64,000 nt of DNA from Pyropia haitanensis (taxonomy: Eukaryota > Rhodophyta > Bangiophyceae > Bangiales > Bangiaceae), in NCBI GenBank assembly GCA_008729055.1, contig SDUX01000008.1, positions 2,356,001-2,420,000 on the forward strand, written 5' to 3'. Of the stretch, positions 41,887 to 50,990 are shown piece by piece (position 1 is the first letter of the stretch; every line of letters begins with the position of its first letter). A program made the position numbers and the translations under genes. The notes beneath the pieces were generated by a model, which was given only the letters and a program-made list of their open reading frames with translations, ran no database searches and was not told where the DNA came from.

Positions 41887-42993
41887 ATGCTCCGCCGCAC
41901 CCCGGCCCGCCTGGCGATGAGTGGGAGCAAGCGCGCCCGCGCCCCGGCGGCCTCCTCCTTGAATGCCGCCGCCGTCGCCGCCGCTGAGCCGTCGCTGGCC
42001 GACGCACCTGGCAGTGCGGTTCCGGCAGCACCGCCCAAACGACCACGGCCCGACGCCGCGGCGGAAGGCGACAGCGCACCGGCGCGTGCGCCGTCGGTGG
42101 TGGACGGCGCGCGGGGTGGGCTGCCCGCGCCGGTGGTGGCGGCCGCTGCAGCGGACGGCGCTGCGGGCGCCACGCCCAGCCCAGACCGCGAGGCGGCCGC
42201 AGGCGCCGCCTCTTTAGACGGCCAGGCCGCCCCCGTTGTGTCTGGCAGGTGCGGGGACGGTGGCTCTCCGGCCGGCGGCGCTGCTGATGGCGACGCTCCC
42301 ACGCCGCCCGTGACCGCTCCGCCCGCGGCCGCTAGCGAGGTAGACGCAGACGCAGACGCCGCGTCGTCGGCGGCGGCCGCCGACAGGACGGAATTTGATG
42401 CCCCCGAGGGCGCGGTGACACCGTCACCGACGCCCGGCGAGGACGGCAGGCAGCCTGCCCCTGCTGACCCGGCGGCTGGCGCGGGCGACGGGGGCGCCCC
42501 CCCCCCGGCCGGCGACACCACCCCAGAGGAGCGGGTGCGGTCGACCATCAAGGCCCTCCTCAACCGGTGGGCGGCGGAGCTCGCCGCCCTCCCCGAGTCG
42601 GACCGCCGCACTTACAAGGTCCGCGCCGAGTACGCCACGTGCGAACAGACGGTGGAGCACCTTCGGCCGCTGCTGCGGCAGTTGCGCAAGCGGACGGTCG
42701 CCCGCAACATCCTGCGGGCACTCGAGGAAATCTTTGACCACGTCGCCGCCCGCGAGTACGTGCGCGCCAACGACCGGTACCTGCGGCTGGCCATTGGCAA
42801 CGCGCCGTGGCCGATGGGCGCGACGATGGTGGGCATCCACGCGCGGTCGGCGCGGGAGAAGATCGGCGAGGGCAAGGTCGCCCACGTGATGAACGACGAG
42901 GAGACCCGAAAGTACATTACGGCGATCAAGCGGCTGGTGACGCTCGCACAAAAGTACAACCCAACCGTGCCATCAAAAATGATGTCGTCATGA
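41887..42993 (+). CDS. PRP18: Pre-mRNA-splicing factor 18
   Basis: Single exon. The C-terminal ~155 residues are a clear Prp18 domain: TIKALLNRWAAELAALPES, EHLRPLLRQLRKRTVARNIL, REYVRANDRYLRLAIGNAPW, PMGATMVGIHARSAREKI, KVAHVMNDEETRKYITAIKR. This includes the conserved loop that stabilises exon pairing in the second step of splicing, together with Slu7 and U5 snRNP. The N-terminal ~210 residues are Ala/Pro/Asp-rich disorder. The splicing-factor-motif domain that precedes this region in animal and fungal Prp18 is not visible. Start 41887 (MLRRTPARLA) or 41917 (MSGSKRARAP); the second opens a plausible nuclear-localisation signal. It is convergent with the SPP gene, 196 bases between stops. Confidence 0.92.
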   Translation: MLRRTPARLAMSGSKRARAPAASSLNAAAVAAAEPSLADAPGSAVPAAPPKRPRPDAAAEGDSAPARAPSVVDGARGGLPAPVVAAAAADGAAGATPSPDREAAAGAASLDGQAAPVVSGRCGDGGSPAGGAADGDAPTPPVTAPPAAASEVDADADAASSAAAADRTEFDAPEGAVTPSPTPGEDGRQPAPADPAAGAGDGGAPPPAGDTTPEERVRSTIKALLNRWAAELAALPESDRRTYKVRAEYATCEQTVEHLRPLLRQLRKRTVARNILRALEEIFDHVAAREYVRANDRYLRLAIGNAPWPMGATMVGIHARSAREKIGEGKVAHVMNDEETRKYITAIKRLVTLAQKYNPTVPSKMMSS

Positions 42994-43189
42994 TCATCGT
43001 GGGTGGAACAGCAGTGTGCGGACAGAACGGTTCGTGGAGGCGAGAGAGGGGAGGACGGGAGTCGGGGGCTTGTGTGTCTCGTGCTTCATCAGTCGGTACT
43101 GGTCGTTGTCACAAGCTGGCTCTGTGCTTGCCGGGCATGTTTTTAACAACAAAAACGATAGAGGAGGTCCCCCCGCCAGGGGAGCCGAC

Positions 43190-44485
43190 TCACAAATCCT
43201 TTTTCTTCTCCCCCCCGGCTGGTGGCACTACCGACGCATCCGTCGCCGACGCGTCGGCCTCTTCCTCCTCCTCCTCCTCCGTGTAGGCCCACAGCTCCCG
43301 CATTTCACCTCGGTAAAGCGCGAGCCCCACCGACGCGAGCAGGCAGGCAGGCACAATGTACAACAGCGCCGGCTGGGCAGCGTCAAACACGTTGAGCGCC
43401 ACGAGCGTAACGACCAGTCCGACAGTGTAGCCAACGAGGACGGTGTAGTAGTATGGACGGGGACCCACCAGTGTCGGCGGCACCGCCTCTTCACCATCGG
43501 CAGGGGCTGGTGCAACCGGCGTGTGGCGCATGTCCCACCGGAGCAACAGCGCCACAAACAGTCCCGGGACCACAATGTCTCCCAAGCCAAGCATGGAGAA
43601 CTCCCGGGTCGGCAGCGACCGCACCATCGCCGCCCAGCGAAAGCCCTGGGCCTTGGGGAACAGCAGCTTGATAGGGCCATCAAACTTCTTCGCCACAGTT
43701 ACCATCACGTTAGCGCCAAACACGCGCTTGGACCCAAACACCCAAAAGATGTCGTAAAAGAAGAGGCCGCTAAGCAGCACAGCCCCAGACTTGAAGTCCC
43801 CCAGCGCCAGCATCTCGATTGCCGACAGCGCCAACGAGACGGCCAGGATGTTGTTGGCAAGCCACAGCTTGGTCCGCGCGTACAGGATGGCCACGGGGAT
43901 GGCCAACGCGAGGCCGCCCACATCCACAGCGGACACCTCCACAAAGTCGTTGAAGAAGGAGTGCGTGGCGCGCGCCCAGTCAGGCATCCCAGGCACGGCC
44001 GCCAGGATGGGGGACAGCACACTGCTGAGTGCGAGGGAGCCCAGCGAAAGCCCGTAAATGCCAATCAACACCGCCACTACGGACGCAGGCAGGTACTTGA
44101 AGGCGAGGAACAGGCCCAGCAGCGCGCAGGAGGCCATAATGGGAAATCGATAGGCCGCGGCGCCGCTAATGACATCACGCTCCTCCTTATCTGTCGACGG
44201 GTCTGCCTGCCGCGCCAGCAGGGACACAGCCGCCCGCTCGCTGGCGATGTGTATGACAAGCAAGGCCAGCACCAGCATCTGTGCCGGAACGGGAATGGGG
44301 AGCAGGACGGGGGACACCACCCAAGCAGTCAGCAGCGCCACATTCCGCAGCGCCGTCACATCTGACGCGGGGGTTGGTGCCAGCGGAGCTGCCGAGACTG
44401 CGTCTGCATCCGCAGACGCCGTTGCGACAGTGGGAGCAGCCGGCGACGCCGCGGCCGGCGCTCGCTCAGCCGCGGCCGTCGCCAT
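43190..44485 (-). CDS. SPP: Signal peptide peptidase, intramembrane aspartyl protease
   Basis: Single exon, 431 residues with about nine hydrophobic segments. The presenilin-family active-site motifs are both present: YD in GLFFYDIFWVFG (near 243) and GxGD in LGLGDIVVPGLF (near 300), followed by the PAL motif in QPALLYIVPACL (near 371). Before them are the conserved FNDFVEVS-to-LALAIP region and SIEMLALGDFKSG-like helix. SPP cleaves remnant signal peptides and some membrane proteins within the ER membrane. The tail is acidic (a run of Glu) and ends in KKDL, which fits the KKxx ER-retrieval rule (Lys at -3 and -4). ATG 44485 (MATAAAERAP) opens an Ala-rich lumenal segment. Identification is firm. 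Confidence 0.94.
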   Translation of the reverse strand: MATAAAERAPAAASPAAPTVATASADADAVSAAPLAPTPASDVTALRNVALLTAWVVSPVLLPIPVPAQMLVLALLVIHIASERAAVSLLARQADPSTDKEERDVISGAAAYRFPIMASCALLGLFLAFKYLPASVVAVLIGIYGLSLGSLALSSVLSPILAAVPGMPDWARATHSFFNDFVEVSAVDVGGLALAIPVAILYARTKLWLANNILAVSLALSAIEMLALGDFKSGAVLLSGLFFYDIFWVFGSKRVFGANVMVTVAKKFDGPIKLLFPKAQGFRWAAMVRSLPTREFSMLGLGDIVVPGLFVALLLRWDMRHTPVAPAPADGEEAVPPTLVGPRPYYYTVLVGYTVGLVVTLVALNVFDAAQPALLYIVPACLLASVGLALYRGEMRELWAYTEEEEEEEADASATDASVVPPAGGEKKKDL

Positions 44486-45263
44486 GGCCGCGCTGCAACA
44501 GAGAAGAAAGGCGACAGGGAAAGCAGACCGGTCAGAAGAGTTTTTGGCGGGGAATGTGGCCGCCGCGAGCAGGTCGCGGGGCGGGAATGATGGCGCCGGG
44601 AAACGGGGGAGACGACGACGACGCAAAAACCCGGGAGCCTTGCCGACGCCGTCTGAACAACCCCGACCCAAGAGTCACTTGCCACAGCGCATCACAGTTT
44701 GACTGGATTGAACGCGCAATAGAGTCGACTGATGCTGACACTGGTGCCCTTGAGCCAATTCTTACACTGTAATGATGCTCGAGAAGACACGGCCCGCCAG
44801 CAACACCATCAAGACAGCCAGTGCCTGGCACGCGCACACGACACAGGCGGCCACGACACCTACCCATGTGACTGGAAATCAACACGCTTGGCTCTTCCTG
44901 GCGCCCGCCACGATCTTCACCATCCTTCCTTCAGCCCGCAAAACTCGCAGCACGAACCCATTCGTGTACAGGCGGCGACCGTCGCTTCTGTAATCCCTAC
45001 CACGCTCAGAGTTGCTCGTAGGGTACAGACCTCATCCTTGCGCTACCCTACAGACCAGACCCAGTTCCGGTCAACAGGGTGACCTTCTCCACTCAACCAG
45101 TCGACAGCGACCCGTCCTCATCAAGGCGCCCGCTCCCCCCCAAAAAAAGAAAGCCGCACGACGGACACAAAGCAGCGCCAGATGTGACACTGCACGCTCA
45201 ATGTCGCAACGTCATGCAGAGGCCTATGGTCCGTGGTGGTACGAAGACGCAGCGCCGAGCATG
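44486..45263. other. Intergenic, between SPP and ABRACL (both minus)
   Basis: It has lower GC from about 44690 and probably contains the SPP promoter and ABRACL 3' UTR. An A7 run near 45144 lies downstream of the ABRACL stop. No gene is seen. Confidence 0.4.
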
Positions 45264-45923
45264 TCAGCCCACGAGCGACACCGGCACGTCGTCGTGGACG
45301 CCTTGGAAGAGCATCTCGCCCTCATAGTCAATGACCTTGCGGCGCTTGGCTGCCCGGAGGGTGCCCATGAGCGCCTCAAAGAGGTTGGCGCACTTGTCGT
45401 CACGAAAGAGCACACCAAAGGGAACGCTGCAAATGACCCCACAAACAAACCAGGAACATGCATGGAAGAACCACGCAGTGACACCAATCGCAACCATAGA
45501 CAGAACGAGGCAAGCGGACAAGAACGAAGACGAGAAGGCCAAAGGGTTAGCATCACTACCACAGAAGACACAGCCCCACAAGGGTACAGCACAGTGCGTG
45601 TCCTGCCCACGGGCCAAGCCACACCCTGCCCCAACCTCCCTGTCTGTTGACGGTCTCACGGGTGCCCTGTGCGTCGGCCGCACCAATCCAGGACACAAGG
45701 AAGGCCGTAGTCACGTCCATTGCCGCCCCGGCCAAAGAGCTCTCGCTCCCACGCGTCTGCCCCCTGCATCGCGTTTCCACCCATCCTTCCCGCCCCCCCC
45801 CCGCCGCACACGGTGCCATGCCAGACAGCTTCGTCACCCATACCTGTAGACGCCTTTGTCGTTCTTGGCGCCCAGGCGCATGATCTCTTCCCGCAGCAGC
45901 TTCACCTCGTGATCGACGTCCAT
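45264..45923 (-). CDS. ABRACL: Costars-family protein (ABRACL homologue)
   Basis: Exon 1 (45923-45844) encodes MDVDHEVKLLREEIMRLGAK and NDKGVY; a GTATGG donor follows. Exon 2 (45426-45264) resumes after a TTTGCAG acceptor with SVPFGVLFRDDKCANLFEAL and then GTLRAAKRRK, ending in GVHDDVPVSLVG. The codon is split 2+1 (AG|C), the intron is 417 bases and the product is 80 residues. This matches costars/ABRACL proteins of about 81 residues almost end to end, including the invariant FGVLF-DDKCANLFEAL and KRRK blocks. The family is related to the C-terminal actin-binding domain of STARS and influences actin dynamics and motility in animals and amoebae; its role in algae is unknown. It diverges from the first USP gene. 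Too short to be noticed without splicing. Confidence 0.93.
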
Positions 45924-46721
45924 GACGGCCAGTAGGCGAGGGGAGGGAAGAGGAGCAGGAGACCGGAAGGAAGGGGGGGAAGAACAGGGCCCAATGGGAG
46001 AGACGGGCACCAATGCAGGCTCGCCGTACCGGTAGCGCCCGACGGGTGATCGGGCACCGGCACGGCGTAGACCAGAGCACTCGGCGCGGGCACCGACGGG
46101 CTTTTGAACACCCCACTCGCTGGCAAGAGAGGCCCCTCTTCTCTGCTGCCAGACCAGCGCACCCGCAGTGCAAGGCTCACGGCGGTGGCTGACGCGCCAC
46201 GGAACGCGCCTGGCAAGAGTGTGGGTCGCCGCCCTGCCGGGTCTGTCAGCAATGAGAGGGAGTAACACGTGGCTACCGGCCATCTCGCTTGTGACACGCA
46301 AGCCAATCCCGCGCGACAGTCGGTTCTGCAGGGTGGTTTGAATTTTTAAAACATACAAGACTTATGTTCCCATTCATGGTTTAACTTGATAACTGTGTAA
46401 TGTTGGAAAGTCGCGACCGCCAGCTAAGCTAAGTGTACGAAAACGAAGGCGGGTGGAAGCGGCTCCCCGATCTCGATGTTTTTTTGGTGGAGCCTCGGAC
46501 CGATAGGGGCGCGCCTACGCATATAGAGGCGGAGTACGGGCGAGGCCGCTAGGGAACGCCAGAACCCGAGGTGGTCGCGCTGCCACCTTCTCCACTCCAC
46601 ACTCATGCACGCGCCCTAGCGGACTGACTCGCGGGTCGCACCCACATCCAGACGCCTCCGCTCTGTTTCATTCTACCCCTCTCTCCCCGTCTCCTTCTCC
46701 CCCGGTCTGGACCGACGCGCC
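45924..46721. promoter_or_regulatory. Divergent promoter region of ABRACL and USP-A
   Basis: A marked low-GC trough lies at about 46320-46440. On the USP side, a T7 tract (46479-46485) runs into TTGGTGGAGCC (46484-46494), which recurs upstream of USP-B (47824-47834). A pyrimidine-rich leader (46660-46720) follows. The shared 11-mer could be a common stress-gene element; this is inference from two sites. Confidence 0.4.
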
Positions 46722-47485
46722 ATGACTCGCAAGGTGGTGATTGCTGTCGACGGGGACACCCCGCAGGCGGTTGCGCTCCTCGAGTGGGCAGCGCGCAATC
46801 TCGCCCTTTGCGCCAAGGCAGCTCCGGCCGATGCAGACCAAGTCAACTCCCCGCCGCACGAGGCGCAGGTGACCATCCTGTTTGCATCCCTTCCGGCAGA
46901 GCTGCCCAACTGGGGCCCGTACCCGCTCCAAGCCACTGACAAGCTGTGGAAAGGTGAGTGCTCGCGAGAAAGGTGAGCCTCGTCGGGCATTCCATGGATT
47001 CCTGTGCACCGCCGTGGCTGTCTTCACTTTCTGAGAATGCCCGCCCTGCCTGACGATGCGCTACTTGCTGACGCTGACCCCCCTGCTGACGTTGTTGCTC
47101 TTGTGTTCTTCATCGCGCGTACTGCACGTCCACCTCCCTCCCCTTGACTGCCATGCCCAATCCTCTTCTGTGGTGGGCCCTCTCGCTCTGTACTCTGCCG
47201 GCAGATATCCTTGGGGAGGATGAGCGGCGGGTGGAGTCGGCGGTACAGTCGCTGCGCAAGCTTGCCGATCGCCTGCACATGCCCGCAAACGTGGTGACTC
47301 TCCCCGGGGACCCGCGGACGGTGGTGGCCGAATTTGTTCTCACGTCTGGAGCCGACCTACTGGTGGTTGGCAGCCGCGGCTTGTCGGGGGCGACGCAGGC
47401 GCTGCTCGGCTCTGTGTCGTCCTACCTCGTTTCCCATGCGTCGTGTCCAGTTGTTGTCTACCGTGCGGTCACAGAGGGGGCTTGA
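46722..47485 (+). CDS. Universal stress protein A-like, copy A
   Basis: Exons 46722-46953 and 47205-47485 (donor GTGAGT, acceptor GCAG, phase 1) give 170 residues. The N-terminus RKVVIAVDGDTPQAVALLEW is the first beta-strand and loop of the UspA fold. The C-terminal half has VVTLPGDP, ADLLVVGSRGLSG and then nine residues to GSVSSYL, i.e. the G-x2-G-x9-G(S/T) ATP-binding pattern of MJ0577-type USPs, ending SCPVVVYRAV. ATP-binding USPs act as nucleotide-dependent stress regulators. It is the first of three copies sharing the same intron position (after KLW) and phase, and is in tandem with copy B. Confident in family; individual role unknown. Confidence 0.92.
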
Positions 47486-48018
47486 CGATATACACCTGGT
47501 GGGTGCTGTAGGGCGCATAGCCCAGGTGCGCAGGTCGGTGTGGTTCTTGGCTTGCTTCCAGCAGCTTCGTGCTTTGTCGCTTCTGCGAGCCTATTTTACC
47601 TGCATACCCAATACTAGAACATAAATGCGTCAGAAGGTCCTGTGTAGTTCCCGCAAAATAGTTGATGCTCTTCCTCGATGCATGCCACCGAGGGGGGGGG
47701 AAACGCGACGGACGATTGGCCGAAAGGTGTCCTCCGTCATGCCTTCGTCCGTGCGGGTCTCATCCAGTCACGCTCGGAGATCGTAGGGTTTGGCGCGCGC
47801 CAGCGGGGGGCGCCAGCGATTTCTTGGTGGAGCCGGCCAGCCAGCGTCGCCCAGACACAGGCTTATAGTCGTAGTCGGACCGCCATCGGGGGTGTGCCCT
47901 GCCAAGCTTGGTCCCGCCCGTCGTTCCTCTTCACCTGCTCTGTCTACCCTTTCTCGGCCGTTCTCACCTCCCGCACTTCCTATCGCGAACTGGTGCTTTC
48001 CCTCCACCCCGACGCGCC
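47486..48018. other. Spacer between USP-A and USP-B
   Basis: A low-GC patch at about 47560-47680 is followed by the USP-B promoter with TTGGTGGAGCC at 47824-47834 and a pyrimidine-rich leader. No gene is seen. Confidence 0.45.
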
Positions 48019-48805
48019 ATGACGCGCAAGGTCGTCGTAGCTGTCGACGGGGATACCCCCCAAGCGGTGGCGCTCCTCGAGTGGGCGGCGCACAATCTCG
48101 CCCTCTGTGGCAATGCGGCGCCAGCCGCCGACGAGGACGCCTGTCCCGTCGTTGTAGATGCTGATACTGCAGCCGCGAGCGGTAGCGCCCCAGCATCGCC
48201 TGACGTGGCCGTCACCATCCTGCACGCGATGCTCCCGTCACAGGTGCCGGACTGGGGCTTTTATCCGCTGTATCAAGCTGACAAGCTGTGGGCAGGTGCG
48301 TACGAGCAGGGGAGAATTGGCAACGGCTAGAGTCCTGGGGGAATATGGCTGTTGTTCTGCTCTGTTTCCTTCTTCGCCTACTGTGTCCTTATCTGCGTTG
48401 GTCCGCTCAAGTGCAAACGCTTTGCTAACGTTATTGTCCCAGCCCGCGACATCCTCGTCCTTTTGGCCACTCTGCCTCCATCCCGGAACCCCTCCGCGCT
48501 CATCCGTCCCCACGCCCGCAGCAATTCTCGCCGACGATAAACGGCGCGCGGCTGCGGCAGCAGCGGCATTGCGGCAGCACGCCGCCCGCCTCAACATGCC
48601 CGCCAAGGTTGTCACCCTCCCCGGAGACCCGCGGTTGGTGGTGGCCGACTTTGTCGACGCTGCCAAGGCGGACGTGCTGGTTGTCGGCAGCCGCGGCTTG
48701 TCAGGCATGCGCAAGCTGCTGCTCGGCTCTGTGTCGTCGTACCTAGTAGCCCACGTGGAGTGCTCGGTGGTGGTCTACCGACCGGCCAAGGAGGACGACG
48801 CGTGA
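48019..48805 (+). CDS. Universal stress protein A-like, copy B
   Basis: Exons 48019-48295 and 48522-48805 (donor GTGCGT, acceptor GCAG, phase 1) give 186 residues. The start RKVVVAVDGDTPQAVALLEW is nearly identical to copy A. A variable loop (DEDACPVVVDADTAAASGS) is longer than in A. The ATP-binding signature ADVLVVGSRGLSGMRKLLLGS is intact, and the protein ends VVVYRPAKEDDA. The last ~120 coding bases and ~150 bases of 3' flank are almost identical to copy C in inverted orientation, while exon 1 is closer to copy A. That mosaic suggests tandem duplication from A followed by inverted duplication or gene conversion with C. Confidence 0.92.
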
Positions 48806-48950
48806 CCGCGCGGGCGGCATGGGGGGGGGGACGGGGTGGGTGGAATGGCGAGGGATCTCAGGCGTACAGCGACCGTGGCGCGCTGGTCCCTCGGCCACAT
48901 CGTGTGTGGGGTTGACGACCGGCTGTGAAAATCGTTCCACGGGGAGGGGC
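48683..48950 (+). repeat. Left arm of inverted repeat joining USP-B and USP-C
   Basis: From GTCGGCAGCCGCGGC in USP-B exon 2 through the stop codon to CCACGGGGAGGGG in the 3' flank, this sequence is repeated as its reverse complement at 49826-50093 with only a handful of mismatches (for example CATGCGC/CGTGCGC, CTAGTAGC/CTAGTGGC). Confidence 0.85.
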
Positions 48951-49970
48951 GGGCGCTCGGGATCTCACGCACCACCCCTTCTGCCTCGCTCGGTGCCGGA
49001 ACGCAAGACGCAGCGCTCCCGCCCCCGATTTGCTGGCGCTGCTGGGGCGCCACCCTTGAGAAGCGGGTGCACGCGCAGCCGCCGCCGTCAACAGCCGAAA
49101 ATCACCGCGGGCGGCAACCCGTCTTGCCTATCCGACCGCCCGCCCGCTCGTCCGTCTGCCCACCCGCCCCCACGCCCTCCCCTTCCCAGTCCCACGCCGG
49201 CGGCGCCGCGCACGCAACCCTCTGGCGCATCCTTTCGTGCGCCATGGTCGGTCCTCTGGCCAGACAAGGCGGACGACGTGGGCCGGGTGGGGTTGCGGCG
49301 GCGCCAGTCACCCGCCAGGTCCGCCCGAGGGCATCGACAAATCAACGCAGAACGCTATCTCGACTCGCGACGATCCTGGTCCTGGGACGGATCGTCGGCT
49401 AATTTTGGTGTCGGTCTTTCATTGGCACACCGGCACGAACCGCTGACGCCCAGCGAGACGGCGGCGGTAGGCCCTGCCGGCGCGACCCAACGGCCCCCCC
49501 GCGCCCGCGACCAAGACGGCGCGGGCTGGCAGCGGCAGCGACAGGAGGGTTGCCGGCTGTGGCGGCTGGCGGCAGCTTGGCGGCGGCACGCAGCGGCAGC
49601 GGCGGTGATTGACGCGGACGGTGGCTGGCGGTAAGGGCGTACTTTGCCGGCCATCGCGCCCGCCAGGACGGGCGGCGGCTGCTGGTGGCGGCGACGGTCG
49701 CACCCACCGCGTAGGGGCATCCTTGCAGCGCCCCCTATCCCAGCAATAGCCCCCGCGGGGGCGCTCTCCCGCACAGGGGCAGCGAGCACAGATAGAGGGG
49801 TCGTGGGTGAGAGGCCGTTGCTCCCACCCCTCCCCGTGGAACGATTTTCACAGCCGGTCGTCGACCCCACACACAATGTGGCCTAGGGACCGGCGCGCCA
49901 CGGTCGCTGTGCGCCTGAGATCCCTCGCCATTCCACCCACCCCGTCCCCCCCCCCATGCCGCCCACGCGG
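48806..49970. other. Spacer between convergent USP-B and USP-C
   Basis: Beyond the near-identical inverted arms, weaker inverted similarity seems to continue inward (CAACAGCC-type segments near 49090 and 49690). The centre holds Pro/Arg-rich noise frames only. Confidence 0.5.
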
Positions 49971-50093
49971 TCACGCGTCGTCCTCCTTGGCCGGTCGGTA
50001 GACCACCACCGAGCACTCCACGTGGGCCACTAGGTACGACGACACAGAGCCGAGCAGCAGCTTGCGCACGCCTGACAAGCCGCGGCTGCCGAC
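49826..50093 (-). repeat. Right arm of inverted repeat joining USP-B and USP-C
   Basis: Reverse complement of 48683-48950, covering the end of USP-C exon 2 and its 3' flank. About 875 bases separate the arms. Non-coding parts are as similar as coding parts, which points to a recent event rather than protein-level constraint. Confidence 0.85.
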
Positions 50094-50698
50094 GACGAGC
50101 AGGTCCGCCCCGACCTTGTCCACGTAGTCCGCCACCACCGACCGCGGGTCGCCGGGGCGGGTGACCACCTCGGCGGGGAGGTGAAGGCGGGCGGCGTGCG
50201 ACCGCAGCGCTGCCGCTGCGGCCAGCGCGCGCCGCCGGTCTTCCGCGAGGATTTCTGTGGGAAGGAGGTTGGGGTGGACGGGGGGGGACAAGGGAGGGGC
50301 GCAGTGGAAGCGGTCGTCGCGGCGGAGGGGAGGGGGCATGCGGAGACGTCCAGGCGAGGACATTCACAGTCAGGGTACAAGACTCCACACGACGGCGTCA
50401 GGGGGCGGACGACAGGGCGTGTTTAGACGCGGCTCGCTCCACATTTGACCCCACTCCCCCAGAGCGGAAGCACGGACACCCACCAGCGCCAGGGCGCGGG
50501 CGGTCGCCCACCACACGCGTCAAGGCCCGCCCGCGTCCCTCCCGTCACAGCAGCACGCACCTGCCAGCAGCGCGTCCGACGTGAACAGCGGGTCCGGCCC
50601 CCAGACGGGCAGCTGCGGCGGCAGCGTCGCGTGCAGGATGGTCACGAGCGCCCCGCCCGCCGCGGCAGCCACGGGCGTCTCTGCGGCGGTGAGCACGG

Positions 50699-50738
<40 letters not shown>

Positions 50739-50990
50739 CATGCCCGCGCCGCCGCCCGCGCCCGCGCCGCCGCCCGCGCCGTTGCTCGCGTCGCCCGTCG
50801 CGGCGGCCGCCATGGCCGGCGGCACGGCGGCGCCACGGGCGGCGTCGCCGCCCTTGGCGCCGCCGCCGCCGCCGCCGCCGCCGGCGGCAACCGCGGACGC
50901 GACCGCCGACACGTTGCGGGCGGTCCAGGCGAGGAGCGCCGCCGCGTCGGGGGTGTCCCCGTCGACGGCCACCACCACCCGTCGCGGCAT
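49971..50990 (-). CDS. Universal stress protein A-like, copy C
   Basis: Exon 1 (50990-50561, starting RRVVVAVDGDTPDAAALLAW) and exon 2 (50254-49971) are joined across a 306-bp intron (donor GTGCGT, acceptor CACAG) in the same position and phase as copies A and B; 237 residues. Exon 2 is exactly 284 bases, as in copy B, with ADLLVVGSRGLSGVRKLLLGS. The extra length is a 60-70-residue Ala/Gly insertion in exon 1 between the first helix and ALVTILHATLPPQLPVWG. Such an insertion near the nucleotide site may be a disordered loop. It is convergent with copy B. An A-run pair at about 51261-51280 gives T tracts in its leader. Confidence 0.9.

Noticed and set aside
47768..48225. Minus-strand frames over USP-B
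   Set aside because: Antisense shadows of the USP first exon; the plus strand has the conserved USP fold and intron.
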